Source of the DNA: Mesotaenium endlicherianum
Taxonomy: Eukaryota; Streptophyta; Zygnematophyceae; Zygnematales; Mesotaeniaceae
Reading direction: 5' to 3'
Assembly: GCA_009602735.1 (NCBI GenBank)
Contig: WELA01006130.1
Coordinates: 140,322 to 178,973 of the forward strand
DNA: 38,652 bases
A program made the position numbers and the translations under genes. Each line of letters begins with the position of its first letter. Position 1 is the first letter of the stretch. Below, one piece after another: positions 1 to 11,526 of this stretch. The notes under the pieces were generated by a model, which was not told the origin of the DNA, ran no database searches, and was given only the letters and a program-made list of their open reading frames with translations.

Positions 1-22
1 CCCCCCCCCCCCCCCCCCCCCA
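1..22. repeat. poly-C homopolymer at the left window edge
   Basis: The window opens with an uninterrupted run of about 21 C. Matching poly-G tracts occur at the right edge, inside the window at 35697-35749 and next to the N gap at 13721. The run may be a real homopolymer or an assembly boundary. No coding meaning is assigned. Confidence 0.8.
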
Positions 23-484
23 AAGAGAATGACGATGGGCAAGCAATTCTTGTTAACCCACACAACTGAGCTCAGATCGGGCCTCAAGATCTAGGCCACG
101 CCGAGAAGAGGACATCAAAAGTAGTCTCATCATCCTCTGAGGCATGCCGGCTCAGCAAGATGCCCACACCAAGAGACATAAAGGAAAGCAGAGCAGAGTA
201 GAGCAGAGGCAGGACACCTGGAGCATGTCCTTTCTTGTCTACTATCCATCCCTTTCATCCGGCTACTTGCTGGACCGAGCCGAGTAGAGGGAGGTTTCCG
301 ATTATGCCAGACTACCCGCGAGCACACGAATGGAAGGAGGCGGCGGCATCCATCTGTGCGTCCACCGACACATGCATGCACCGGGGGTTCTTCAAGGGAA
401 ACAGCAGAGCACGGCAGTCCCGACAGGCGTGCTACAAGAACCAGGGACTGAGTGCCGCCAGCTGTCAGAAACTGGAGGCCTCAC

Positions 485-2496
485 CTGCAGCTATGGCCCC
501 GTAGTTCTCTCGCAGCTTCCGCTTCGCCTCCGAGAGATCCCGGTCCACCTGCAGCAGGGAGAGGGGGAGGGCGAGGTCGGAGACAAAGGAAGCTTCATAC
601 GCCTGATCAGCCATGACGCTCTGGAGTCACGCTTCTGAGGTCTTATGCCGCACCAGCATTGCACAGCTACTCACGATGCCGGCTCCTGCGACGACATGCT
701 TCCACGCCTCCTCGGCGGGTGCTCACACGACGAGGCCGGCAACGAGAGAGCGCGCAGCGACTAACGCTGGCCTGACGTTATTTCTTTGGCAGGGGGGAGC
801 TTGGATACAGCTTGGGTAGCAAACCTGCACGGCAAGAGAGAGGGGGGGAGGGAGAGAGGGAGGAGGGAGCAGAGGGCCAGAGAGCAAAGGGTACTCAATC
901 GAGCCAGACATTGTCCCGGCCGCAACTTGCCCCCGCAGGGAGACGCGGAGGGGATGGATCAGCCCCAGAGGGAGGCGGAGAACGTGCGCACAAACACTTA
1001 GGCGCGGCTTCTTGAGAACCAAGAGATTCCAGCCAGAGAGAAAGAGCCCAAGAGAAAGAGAGAGAGAGAGAGAGAGAGGCAGGCACTCACAGAGTCCGGG
1101 GCAGCATTAGCCGAAGCCCTGTGGGAGCTTCCATCTGCCTCTTGCTGCTGCGGCGGCGGCCGGGATGACGGCAGCTCGGGGGTGCGCTGCCTCTGGGACG
1201 ACGTCGACGGCACGTACTCCGGCGTGCGCTGCCGCTGCCGCTGCTGCTGCGGCGGCGGCACTGGCGGCAGCGGGTGCTGCCGCGACTTCGACTCCGGAGT
1301 GCGCTGGCGGGGGTCCACAAACTTGGGACGGGGGAGCGAGAACCCGTCGTCCTCCTTCTTTGCAACCACACGCGGAGCGGCAGCAGGGGTGGGAGCGGCG
1401 GGGGTGGCGGCGGCTCTTGGCTTGCCCTCCGCGCCGCCGCTCCTTTCCATCGTAACTGGAGGCGCCCGCCCCCCTGCTTCGGCGGCGCCTTGCTCCCTGC
1501 CCCCCTTGTCCCTTCGATCGGCCACATCTGCGGCTCGAGGCGCGTCGTCTGCCTGTGCGTGCTGCGAGCTGCCCGACTCCAAAGCTGCTTCGCAAGCGCA
1601 GACGTGCACACATACACACACACATTACAAGGGGAGAAGAAGACGCGCTCGCACGGTTACATGTCAGCGGCAACGGACGGAGTGCCATGCGCCACGCGGC
1701 AATCGGCAGACACAATCACAGTCGGCAGGGCAGGTTACCCACCCGTGCGAGCGAGAATGCGGTCGAGCCGACATGCAGCAGCTCCTGACGTGACCTACAG
1801 GAGGACATATTCTCAAAATATGCATACAAGTCAATGATATGATGGACACGTGCATGCCTTCGTTCCCTGTATCACAGACTGGCAATTCGCACACGAGCAA
1901 AATAGACGAGATTATGACCGGCAACGGCAGGAGCGGAGAGGCAGGAGTGGAGTAAAACAGCTCATTGCCATCATCCTCATCAATGTTGTCATCAGATGCA
2001 CCAGAATAACATCTAAAGCGCGTGCAGCAGTCAAGCACCTGCGAGTCAAGGTGGGCCGGGGACGGGGACGGGGACGGGGAACGAGGGGGGTCACTTACAC
2101 AGGTCGCTGTCGAAGAAATCTTCCAGGATCTGCACGAGGCACGAGGAAGCACAGCCGCGAACAAAGCAAGCACAGGCCTAGCGCGTGTCAGCCACTTGGC
2201 AGCAGAGCTGAGATGCCAGGAAAAAGCAGGAGAGGCGTTACTAGTGTATTGGCGGACCGTCTACACCCTCCATTGTGCGGCATGGGCGAGAGTGGGAGGT
2301 GAACGGATAGCGACAGCAGAGACGACTACAGGCCCACGAACGCTTCTTCTCCCATGACAAGTACACGTTCTCAGTCCTGAGCAACCTTGACAGCTGGCAT
2401 CATTGAGGGGGCGAGCCAGTCCCAAGCATTTTTGCAACATCGTCTGATGAAAGTTGATCACGTGCACGAGCACGCAAGAAGAGCGAGAGACGCGAG

Positions 2497-2527
<31 letters not shown>

Positions 2528-5290
2528 TCACAAGTGCGTGCACACGCGCGCGCGTGCATGAGAGCAGGCCAGAGCGGGCACGGCTGCTCAGCAGGCTAGT
2601 GCCAGCAAAGGCAGGGAGGGAGGGCCCATACGTTGGCGCCCTCTAGGTGGTTGGCCGCCTGCGTGTCGAGCAGCGCGTCGGCGTCCATGGGCGGCGACGG
2701 CAAGCACGCCTCCTCCCCGTCCTCCTCCTCCCCCTCTCTTGCCTCCTCCTCACCTGATGCCCACTCGCACAACAACGCGCTCAGAGGCATGACGCAACCT
2801 CACAACAGCCACTGTTCCTCGTCAAAAGGGCCCCTCCTCCTCCCTCCTGCGTCGCCAGCTGCAGCTCAGCCGCAGCTCACAGGAGAGCAGAGAGCAAAAG
2901 GCGTGAAGAGAGCAGAGAAAGCAGAGAAAGCCGAGAGCAACGGCAGTTGGTTGGTGGAAGCACGGGTTGCCCAAGCTGGCGAGGATGTGCTCTTTCTGCC
3001 TACCTACCTACCAACCTTCCCCCCTTTCCCCTCCCTCCCCCCCCTCTTCCCGATCGAGTTCCAGGACACAACACCAACCCCGGCGCCGCAGCAGCCGTAC
3101 CTTTGCGGGAGATGGCCTTGGCAGTCTTGATCCACTCGTCCGCCAGCTCCTTCCAGAACCTGCCATGCGCACGCGGAGAGCATCCGACCAACCAACCAGT
3201 GGGACAAGACATAATGAGCAAGCTGCAGGCAGGCAGGCAGGCAGGCAGGTCCCTTAGCGAGGTGCATGCAAGCGGTGCCAGAGCGGAGCCTGACCTGACG
3301 AGGCGCTTGGAGATAGCGCGCACCTCCGCGCACGCGTGCTTCCGCAGCTGGTTCACCTCCTTGCCTATGCCCGTCTCCTGTACCGCGGAGGGAGGCAAGG
3401 GGAAGGAAGAAGTGGGTGGGAGATGAAGGAAAGATGAGCAGCGTGCCAACTTGTACTACATGCGCTCCTGGGAAAAAAAACTCAACTGGGGAGCTAGGGG
3501 AGCCAGGAGTGGGTGCAGACAGATTGGCCCAATGATTGGAGACTACCCCGCTGGAACCTGCATGTATTGCAAAGCACGCGTGCAAATGCACCCCACCAGA
3601 GGCTGCAGCATGCAAAAGCTGGCAACAGACTGCGAGGCAGAGTGCACTTCGTCCCAGGCTGTCCCTGAGAGAGAGGGGGGGGGAGAGGGAGTGAGAGGGA
3701 GTGAAAGCGCACACCTTGAGGGCTTCAATGGTGATGGGGAACGTCTCCAGACGGTGCAGGGCGTCCAGAAGCTTCTCCTCACTCTGCCAGCGCCACAACC
3801 CCCACCCACACGCTTCATCCTTGTCAGCTCCTGAGCCGGCCTGCCTGCCTTGCCTACTCATCATCATCGTCAGCCCCACCTCGCCCAAGCATGACCTGAT
3901 GATGGCACACAAACTTTGGGATGCTGCCTGCCTGCACTAATGGCTGCTGGCTGCCAGGTCCACTTGTGGCTGTGGAGAAGTCCACTGGCTGCAGTGCTGG
4001 CACAGTCCTAGCAGAAGGCACATGCTTGGTTTTTCTACTGTAAGCACAACACTGGTGACTGCAGAGAACGCTCTTCTGGATGCAGTGCGGGCACAAATGT
4101 GGCTGCAGGCACATTCCTGGCAGGGAGAACACTCCTGGCTGCATGGGCACCACTGGCTGACAGGCACACAGCTGGCTGCAGTCTCTTCAGTGGGTGGCAG
4201 GGACTCCACTACTACCAGTTGTAGGCAGACATCACGTCACCGTGTTCTATCTCCCAAGGTCTTTAGTGACATGGAACAGAATGAAGGTCCTGAAGGTAGG
4301 GTCAGACAGGTGCAGGTACACAGCCCAGGCTATTGCGATTCATACGCATGAATAGGTGAATAATGTTATCAAGTGTGTGTGTGTGTGTCTGTGTGTGTGT
4401 GTGGTTTCAAGAAAGTGAAGCACCGTATCTGGAACCCAACAATGGCATCCTGACGACATTATGACAAATGCGAAGGAATTCGGTAACCGGCCAATGCATG
4501 CCCCTCCATTGAGTGCGGCAGAGATGGCTCAGAGGAGTGTGAGCAGCAAGCCACCCTACAGGAGTATTACAACAACACAGCCCAAACTAGTCCTTTCCTA
4601 AATGCACTGCTCCTCTAAGACCCGCCAACTCAAAGAGCCCAAGAGTTCTCCAGGCAAGGACATAACTTTCTATCCAGAACTGTTTAGTCCGGAAGGCTTG
4701 AGCAGAACTATTGTCAATGCATGCATGAAGAAGCAGTCTGTCCATTCTTCACAGTATTGTACTGATGCTGTGCGGTTACTCACTATATGGGGATTTGCAA
4801 CTTTCTGTCGGAGCACACGAACATCCTTCAATCTCTGATTCTCCATCTCTATTTCAACCAGCAGCTCTGCTTCGTCACAGGTGTCCACTTCCAGGTTGGC
4901 CTGAGTTGCATTGTCATTGAGCTCTTTCTGATGATCTCTTTCATGAGGACCCAAGCCCTCCTCATGCGCAGCCGCAACGCCACTGCCTTCTTCTACAAAA
5001 CCGCCATCAGTGACTGTGGGCGAGACTCGGCTCACACCATCTTGGGCAAAATGAGGATGGCCAGCATCAGCGGTTTCTCTAGGCCTCTCAGGGATAGAAT
5101 GCGTTGGCTCATCCTTTGTGCAGGACGTGGCAAGGCTAGAGGAGGAAAATAGCTTCTCTGCAATGTTATCTCTCCTACACTTAAGCTCCTGAGGATAATC
5201 AAGAGCCGCCAATGTCAAAGCTTGATCTATGACTGTCCAGATGTCTACATCAGCTTTAGCAAAATATGCCCTCCAGTACTTTGTTCCCAT
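485..5290 (-). CDS. MED26: Plant-type Mediator subunit 26 (TFIIS N-terminal/LW domain), eight exons resolved, 3' end open
   Basis: A predicted nuclear Mediator subunit that links RNA polymerase II and elongation factors through its TFIIS N-terminal (LW) domain. Exons on the minus strand: 5290-4784, 3783-3715, 3377-3295, 3159-3101, 2798-2632, 2129-2099, 1584-1091 and 548-485. All boundaries are GT-AG and all phases join, giving about 491 codons. Start: ATG at 5290, opening with MGTKYWRAYF and then a stretch like plant MED26 N-termini (DIWTVIDQAL, RRDNIAEKLFS). Residues 170-240 form the LW domain: LLDALHRLETFPIT, then GIGKEVNQLRKH, VRAISKRLV and FWKELADEWIK. A 31-base microexon encodes ILEDFFDSDL. 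Exon 7 is low-complexity Pro/Gln/Arg with three QRTPE repeats. Exon 8 (SEAKRKLRENY) resembles the C-terminal helix of plant MED26. The last exon, which needs two bases to complete a codon, was not found; it may lie at 1-484 or beyond the window. The family is secure; the 3' end and the exact acceptor of exon 5 are less so. Confidence 0.85.
1055..1078. repeat. (GA)n microsatellite in a MED26 intron
   Basis: An AG dinucleotide run lying just past the splice donor at 1090 of the minus-strand MED26 gene. It is a simple repeat in an intron, with no function assigned. Confidence 0.8.
2501..2528. repeat. (CA)n microsatellite in a MED26 intron
   Basis: A CA dinucleotide run flanked by alternating CG/CA sequence, between MED26 exons 5 and 6. 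The alternating purine-pyrimidine sequence could adopt Z-DNA. It is intronic and probably neutral. Confidence 0.8.
3940..4200. repeat. Degenerate CTGGCTGCA/GGCACA minisatellite in MED26 intron 1
   Basis: About 260 bases in which words such as ctggctgca, tggcaca and aggcaca recur at irregular spacings of roughly 25-40 bases. No long open frame in it resembles a protein family. It lies inside the 1-kb first intron of MED26 (4783-3784). Confidence 0.55.
4371..4404. repeat. (GT)n microsatellite in MED26 intron 1
   Basis: A GT dinucleotide run interrupted once by a C, within the first intron of the MED26 gene. Confidence 0.8.
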
Positions 5291-8177
5291 CTTTCGGCCA
5301 ATACAATGTGCTCTTCTTCAAGCACCTTAGGACCTGCTCCTCCACTCAGATGTAACAGAACAGAACAGATTCTTGTAAGCTCGAGTCCAGAGAAGCAAAA
5401 ACCACAGATCATGTAGAAATCATGGCCCAACGCGGAAGGGTTTCACGAATCTCAAGTTGGTCAAGGTCAGGCTGAAATCCTTCACTTGTCTGCCTTCGAA
5501 GGCCTCGTATTTCGATGACACCTAGAGACTTCGTTTTTCTGGTTGCAGAAGAGGTCTGCAAGAATCGTGAGCATGGCGTTCTCCTAACGATGCGCGCATC
5601 ATAACATGGCCATGAATGGTCGGGCAAGTTTGGGCCATCTTACTTCCTTGCCCCCCATCTGCCCCATCGAGCACCATCAAGTGTATCTTTGTACAGTATT
5701 TGGAAGTCAACTCCCTGAGCATGTGAGCAAACGTGTCAAATGATCAGGGGAGCTCGACCCTGCGACATATCTGCGACCAGTCAAGACCCTCAGCGACTTC
5801 GTCCGACGTCATACTTATTAATACCCGGTCCTGCCCGGTCCCGAATAACTGAAATCCTGAGTGGCGGTCCCGATCGGACATGCGAAAGCGTTACAAAATG
5901 ACGGTGCCAAATTCAAGGTGCCAAACATGACAACATCCAAGCCTCCACATTGACATCCATGGATTTCCGCTATCGTGTAGAAAAAGGAGCGCGTAACCGC
6001 TCAATTGGTGCCCTGATTTGGCACGTCTGCAGATTGATGACAATGTTCGATGATCAACTTCGACTTTTCGTGGATTTCCTGATTCATCCTGGTTCATCCA
6101 GCTTCTTCCAGATCCTCTTCAGATCCCGAGTTCGTTGCAGTTCGTTGCAGTTATCAGCTTCATTCAGCTTCATTAAGCTTTCGTCGTCGTTCGTCCCACA
6201 GTGCACTGTTTCTCACGGTTCCTGTTGATTCTTGTTGGTTCTTGTGATTCCTCGGCGCTTGCCCGTTTCCTACGTCTGCGACTCTGATTACTCTTCTACC
6301 TCCAGTGTCGCAGCTAGTGTAGCACAGTGCACATTGCTCAGTGCAGATTGTAGCCCTGTTGCGTGCTGGCTCGTGTCGATCCGTAGTTCTTCTAAGGTTG
6401 CCAGTTGGGCAGTATATACTAATGACATGTGACTCTGCGTGTACAGGAATGAGCACGCATGAGCATCGTTGACATTGGTTGACACAAGGATTACATGCAC
6501 AATCAAAACGTACAACACGCACAAGGTGCACATTACACACTAAACTTTTAGTGCACACTTGCAGACGCACGCTCACGATGCCTCAATATATTTGGGTCTT
6601 TTTAAGACTCGGCAGTTGGCAGGTAGGCACGTACATCTCGGTGTTCCCATTCCAACGTTTGTCACATTTCCATCACCAGTGTCTAGCACCCGGCAGCATC
6701 AAACCCTAGTGTTAAGGGTGCAAATGGATGGGGGGAAGCGACAGAGAAAGGGAGCCGAATGAAAGACGTGAGGAGAAAAAAGAACAAAGTAAGTTGTATT
6801 TTGAGAATAAGGAGGATTGTACAATGGTTTTGGACTACTTGATATAGTCGTGATATATTACAAACGGTAGTCTATTCTAGATGAGTCTCATAGTCGTTGG
6901 CAGATTATGCTCAACATATTGTTGGCGCAATGCACGCTCTACTAGTTGTGAGCATACGCCACTCTAATTGTCGTTGACAGTATAACAGATTAGCATTCTA
7001 TTATCAAGTATACGTCCAATTGTGATGACGTGTAATGTTGTCACTTATGTGTACCGAACAATACCTCCACTTTGAACCAAAGACAAATTGAGGTAGTATG
7101 TCACGATATGGCACTTCAAAAGCAGGTCCGCGAGGGGCGCAAAAGAGGATGCCGTCAAAGGCAAAAGTGTTAAGATTTTGTAGTGTAATTCAACTTGTCA
7201 CTGAACGTGGCTTTGTGTTGCATAATGGCGTATCACGTGCGAGCGATGGGGAAAAGCCATGGGAGGCTTTCGGAAGTGCTCCGCGTCGAGGGATGTAGGA
7301 GTGAACAAGTACCTTCATGCATTACCATCAATGACATAACGTCAAATGGTTACTCGGTGATTGCCCACAAGCTTAGTAGGAGTACAAGAAGGCCGAGGTC
7401 GATTAAGACTTTGAAGAAAGTGCGACATAAGAAGATGTGGAAGATCGTTATGGAAATATGCCCACGAGAAAAGAATATATTGGCCATATTATCTTGTCAA
7501 CATTAAGTTAGATTCAATCCCAGTTCAACCCTATCAGTCCACTCGGGCCCTAGTTTAGACCAAAGGAAGCAGCGATGATGCGAGTGGATTCAAAATAGAA
7601 AATTCAGAGGATTGTTCGTGGACGTGAATTGACAACATAAAAGTGCATAGATACAAGAAGATGTCAAAATTAACGACATCCAAGTAGTCCGGGGGTCCCT
7701 CTGTGGCACATCTGTCACTTTGTGGCCCAACCACTAGACCTTCTAATACATCCTCAAAGTTCTTAATCACTTATTTATTTTTCATGAAATTGGTCTTAAA
7801 GGAAGACTCATGTTGTAAAGGAGCATGTATGAAATAAATAGGTCAACCAAATATGTAGTCCGGGGAGTCAACAGGCGGTCAAGAAATTTCAGCTTCATCG
7901 AATTGGAATTGAATTTATTATTGCTCATCATTTTCTTGCTATCTTGCTAATTCTTGCCATGGATGATGCAGGAACTTCGCGCAACGCTCTTCTAGCCGTT
8001 ACAATTCTTGTTCCATTCATAAGCTATGGTCGCGGCCCGCACGTGGGCTAGTGATAATTTTGGTGACGATTGTAGAAGATTTTTCTTGTCCGGAGTAGTG
8101 AATAAGAGATGTGAGGGTAAGTGTAATGAATCAGTATATTGGTAGATATAATATTCTTTTAAGTATTATAGTTAATC

Positions 8178-8269
8178 AAGTTCAGCCTGCTGAACTTTGA
8201 ATGATATTCAATTTGCTGGACTTTTAACAATAATTAGTCTAATGACTCAGCCGAGAGCAGCAGGCTGAA
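8178..8269. repeat. Small palindromic, MITE-like inverted repeat
   Basis: A near-perfect palindrome at 8178-8197 (9-base arms, aagttcagc / gctgaactt, around a 2-base centre). A further copy at 8258-8269 (cagcaggctgaa) is the reverse complement of 8181-8192. The sequence around it is AT-rich. This could be the remnant of a small non-autonomous DNA element or a regulatory hairpin. No target-site duplication was identified. Confidence 0.4.
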
Positions 8270-8929
8270 GTCAACTTAGGTTAGCTTGCTGACACATTCT
8301 TTGACAGCGAACTGACTTCCGTACTCGGTAGCAGCGAACTGCCTAGTCATGCATCTAAGTGTGATATGCTAGATAAGCGGCCAGATGACATCCTTAGGAT
8401 GGATGGTTATTCGGGATGATGGGAGATGGCGGTGGATTTGGTTAACCGGAATCTTACCAGCGCGGTTAACTCCCGGGTATGGGGTGCCACCGCACTTGCC
8501 GTTGAACAGTAAACTCATTCCATGTACATATGCTAGGGTTGCTCTCGAGTTCGACATTCGGAAACGAGGCCAGCTCTCTTGTATAGCTTACTGAGAGACG
8601 TCTGAATCCAAGGCGAGAAGTCATTGATACAAACTGTCTTCTAACCTTGCTTATGTACGAGTTTACTGATTGCATGATTGATGCTCGTTTACTGGCATTT
8701 GACTTGTGAGTAGTGTTCGTTGCTAGTGTATTGTCTGGTGCTGTAAAATCAGTTAACAAAAAACACCATATAGATTACTTGCTGATATAAAGATCTTTCA
8801 TATAATCGTATATTGGTAAGTCAATTCATTTCAATAAGAGGGGTCAAGAGCATCAACATAATGTATATTATGTACTTTTGACTTCACAGAACTCAATCAT
8901 ATCCATCATTTAGTAGAGGAGAACCTTAG

Positions 8930-9230
8930 GGATGAGGCACATATGTTTGAGGAGGTAAAACCAGGTGTTCACGAGCGAAATGTAGAGGCCTCTCATCTGG
9001 ATTCCCAGTCACATTCTCTTGAGATGTTTAGAGAGTCTCAAGAGCTACTATAAGTATACAAGTCACAGATGTGCAGCAAGTTACTCCTCCTCTACAGAAT
9101 GAAAATCATGCATTTGAACAAGGTAGGAAGAGAGGGAGACCTCATAAAATAAATAACACAGTAGTTCCTGCACTCGAAAGTAAGTTCATGGCAGGAATAG
9201 TCAGAAATTTACAGAATAATGAAAAGTAAG
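8930..9230 (+). pseudogene. Broken open frame with an AT-hook-like motif, possible transposon remnant
   Basis: Two overlapping reading frames, separated by a stop and a frameshift near 9053, give acidic/polar text followed by a Gln/Pro-rich segment. The second contains an AT-hook-like core (GRKRGRPHK) at about 9122-9148. No catalytic motif of a reverse transcriptase, integrase or transposase is visible. It might be the linker part of a decayed retrotransposon or an unrelated dead gene. Confidence is low. Confidence 0.2.
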
Positions 9231-9348
9231 GCAATTCACCTAAAGTCATCTGATGATGAGGAAGATATTGATGCCAGCTATGATGGAGAGATCTCCAAGA
9301 AGAAAGCCTTGCCTACAGTGTAATGATACAAACAAAAAGGTAATTCGA

Positions 9349-9471
9349 GGTCCTTTGGTCGCGCACTAATTGTACTTATACAATTCAAACAGCCGACACT
9401 TTTCGGTCACATTTGCTTGCTTTGTGCAATATATCGTGACCGCCGCAATCGGCCATGTGGCGAATCGCTAC
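9349..9471. repeat. Diverged direct repeat, copy A
   Basis: It shares the exact word cttatacaattcaaac (9375-9390) with copy B, then ggtc(a/g)cattt, and ends with a related block (catgtggcgaatcgctac). Copy B begins about 378 bases downstream in the same orientation. The similarity is patchy, so this is an old duplication. Confidence 0.6.
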
Positions 9472-9726
9472 TCTCCTCCCACCTACAAGTGTGCACGTCC
9501 GAGGCACTTATGCCGTGGCGACGCGAGAGACATTTTTTCAGACATTTTTTGGAATAATGTCCTTTCTTCACATGATCCAAAAATCGCCATACAGTCGTAC
9601 CCTCGACCAGCCTCTCACCTTGAGCACTCTTGTTCTCACTGGAATTTGGACTCTGGTCTCCTAGACACGGTTGTGTATGTTTATGTTTCGATACCATTGT
9701 AGCGAGACGAACTAGAAGGTGACTCA

Positions 9727-9846
9727 AGGTACTTTAATTGGCGTCCATTATGCTTATACAATTCAAACCCTCACTTATTGGTCGCATTTAATGGCTCCGC
9801 AACACGTATTGGAAGCGCCGCATCTTGCCACGTGGCGAGTTGCTAC
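9727..9846. repeat. Diverged direct repeat, copy B
   Basis: The same-orientation partner of copy A at 9349-9471. Shared pieces are cttatacaattcaaac (9753-9768), ggtcgcattt and the end block cacgtggcgagttgctac. The two copies could be the long terminal repeats of a very short decayed element or an old tandem duplication. No LTR ends or primer-binding site were recognised. Confidence 0.6.
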
Positions 9847-11526
9847 ATACAACTGCAACAATGGAGGAGTTGGAGGAGAAATTGGAGGAAGACTCCAAAG
9901 ATGATAGCCACTCATTTGGGATTAGCGGCCAGCAGCTAATGGACAGACCTATCATAAGGACCTATTAAAGTCGAGTAAGAGCCCACATCATGGACTCCAA
10001 AGAATCTCAGATAGATTCCGCTATCTATCTTCTATTGGAGTCTTTTGCTAAATGTTTGCTGTAGTATACGCGTCTAAAGGCGGAGAAGACCCAATCAAGA
10101 GCGGCCTAGACTTATCTCACTCTTGTTTGCCAAACATTGACTAACACTTCATTTTGATGTTTTAATATTTACATCAATCAAATTGTAATGGAAAATAATC
10201 CGACCTCGACTTTAATTGGTCAACATCAGATCATGGATTAAACTAATGGCCAAAAAGAAGATGCGCACATATGAACATTACGACCCCATGAGTTTGGCTT
10301 ACAGGCTACAGCTGGCAGCATCGATTAATCGCCGCCGGTCCATTTTTGCCTGCCATACTTGCTCGCACCACCTCTTGTTGTCTTTTGAACCTTGCCCACA
10401 CTCTATGGAGTTATTTATTTCTTCAGTTGACAACATCTGGTGTAGATCATATCTTCTTATATGACATCTTAAATCATTTTCAATCTATCAATTTCACTAA
10501 CCTGTGTGTTGCATGCTAGACATGTGTCAGTCATGGCACATATTCTTTATCAGTGCACCTTCTCCACGTGTCAATTTACGTAGGATATACACTCCTATAT
10601 ACACCATCAATTTTACCATGTGTCATGCTCACTGCACATGAACAACACACTGGTACACGTGCTATGAACAACGCGCAGGTACAACTTCTTTTCACAAAAT
10701 TCTGACAAAATTCACCTTATAATTGTCTTACACGTTATTCAATATATTTAACTGACAGTCTTAGGTGTGCGCAAAGCTTTCAAGTGTCAAAACACAACGT
10801 AAATTAATCAAGCAAGCGGCCTCAAAGTTCAGTCAATTGTTCTCACTCAATACCCACAAACGCTCCACTCTCATATATTTAAGCATTTGGAAAACTTGTC
10901 GTCGCAAGCTCCCTCTGCTTCTAGGAGCGAGATTTTTGTAAAGCCTTCTATGAGAATGTGCGACGTCGTTACTATTGCTCACGAGCCGGTATCCCTTTTG
11001 AGTAGGTGTACCTGTAAATATTTCCAGAGGTTGCTTAAATTGGGTTAGTGAAGTAAATGTCATCAAGTATCGCAACATTGATCACTATTGTGCAGAAACT
11101 TCACAACCTTAGACATGATTGACAATGTAATCAAGGGTTCCTAGAACAATTTTCCCTCTCCTATTGAGCGGGAAAACCATGAAGCTGACTGAATATTTAC
11201 CAATACCTGCTACAGTGTGCAAATCACTCGATTAAGCTAATGGGCACAAAACACTGCGTTACCCAGTGATTGGCCAGATTGTTACGCTAATGTCTATTTA
11301 CCACCCTGTTAAGGATGACTCGGCAATGGGCTTGGAGCCAAAAAAAGTGGTAGAAGCATCAACTCACCAGAATAATGTACAAATCCTATAATAAAGCTGA
11401 AACATTTAGGGCTGAGCTTGAGGCTTTGAAAAGAAGCGGGAGAGTGAACAATGCATAGAGTCAAAGATCAATAAGGATTAAGTGATTTCTTTCAGGATGC
11501 CAAGATCAATGGCCTGTCGACGTATA

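Larger units (their letters stand above)
5291..11526. other. Gene-poor AT-rich intergenic region
   Basis: About 6.2 kb between the 5' end of MED26 and the 3' end of the hydrolase gene. Base composition shifts clearly to AT compared with the coding exons. Open frames are short and resemble no family I recognise. Visible structure: short tandem duplications near 6130-6175 (agttcgttgc twice, agcttcatt about twice), a palindrome at 8178-8197, a broken frame with an AT-hook-like motif at about 8920-9230, and a diverged pair of direct repeats at 9349 and 9727. It looks like old transposon-derived sequence plus the promoter of MED26 and the 3' flank of the hydrolase. No gene is called. Confidence 0.6.

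Noticed and set aside
130..381. Minus-strand open frame as the last MED26 exon
   Set aside because: It shows no resemblance to the expected MED26 C-terminus and no phase-1 acceptor could be chosen with confidence.
998..1090. Extension of the MED26 exon into Ser/Leu-rich text
   Set aside because: The frame continues past a good gtgagt donor into a GA repeat, so the Ser-Leu tail is intron read-through.
3004..3912. A 302-codon minus-strand open frame
   Set aside because: Only two short pieces of it match the MED26 LW domain and they are separated by clear introns. The rest is read-through.
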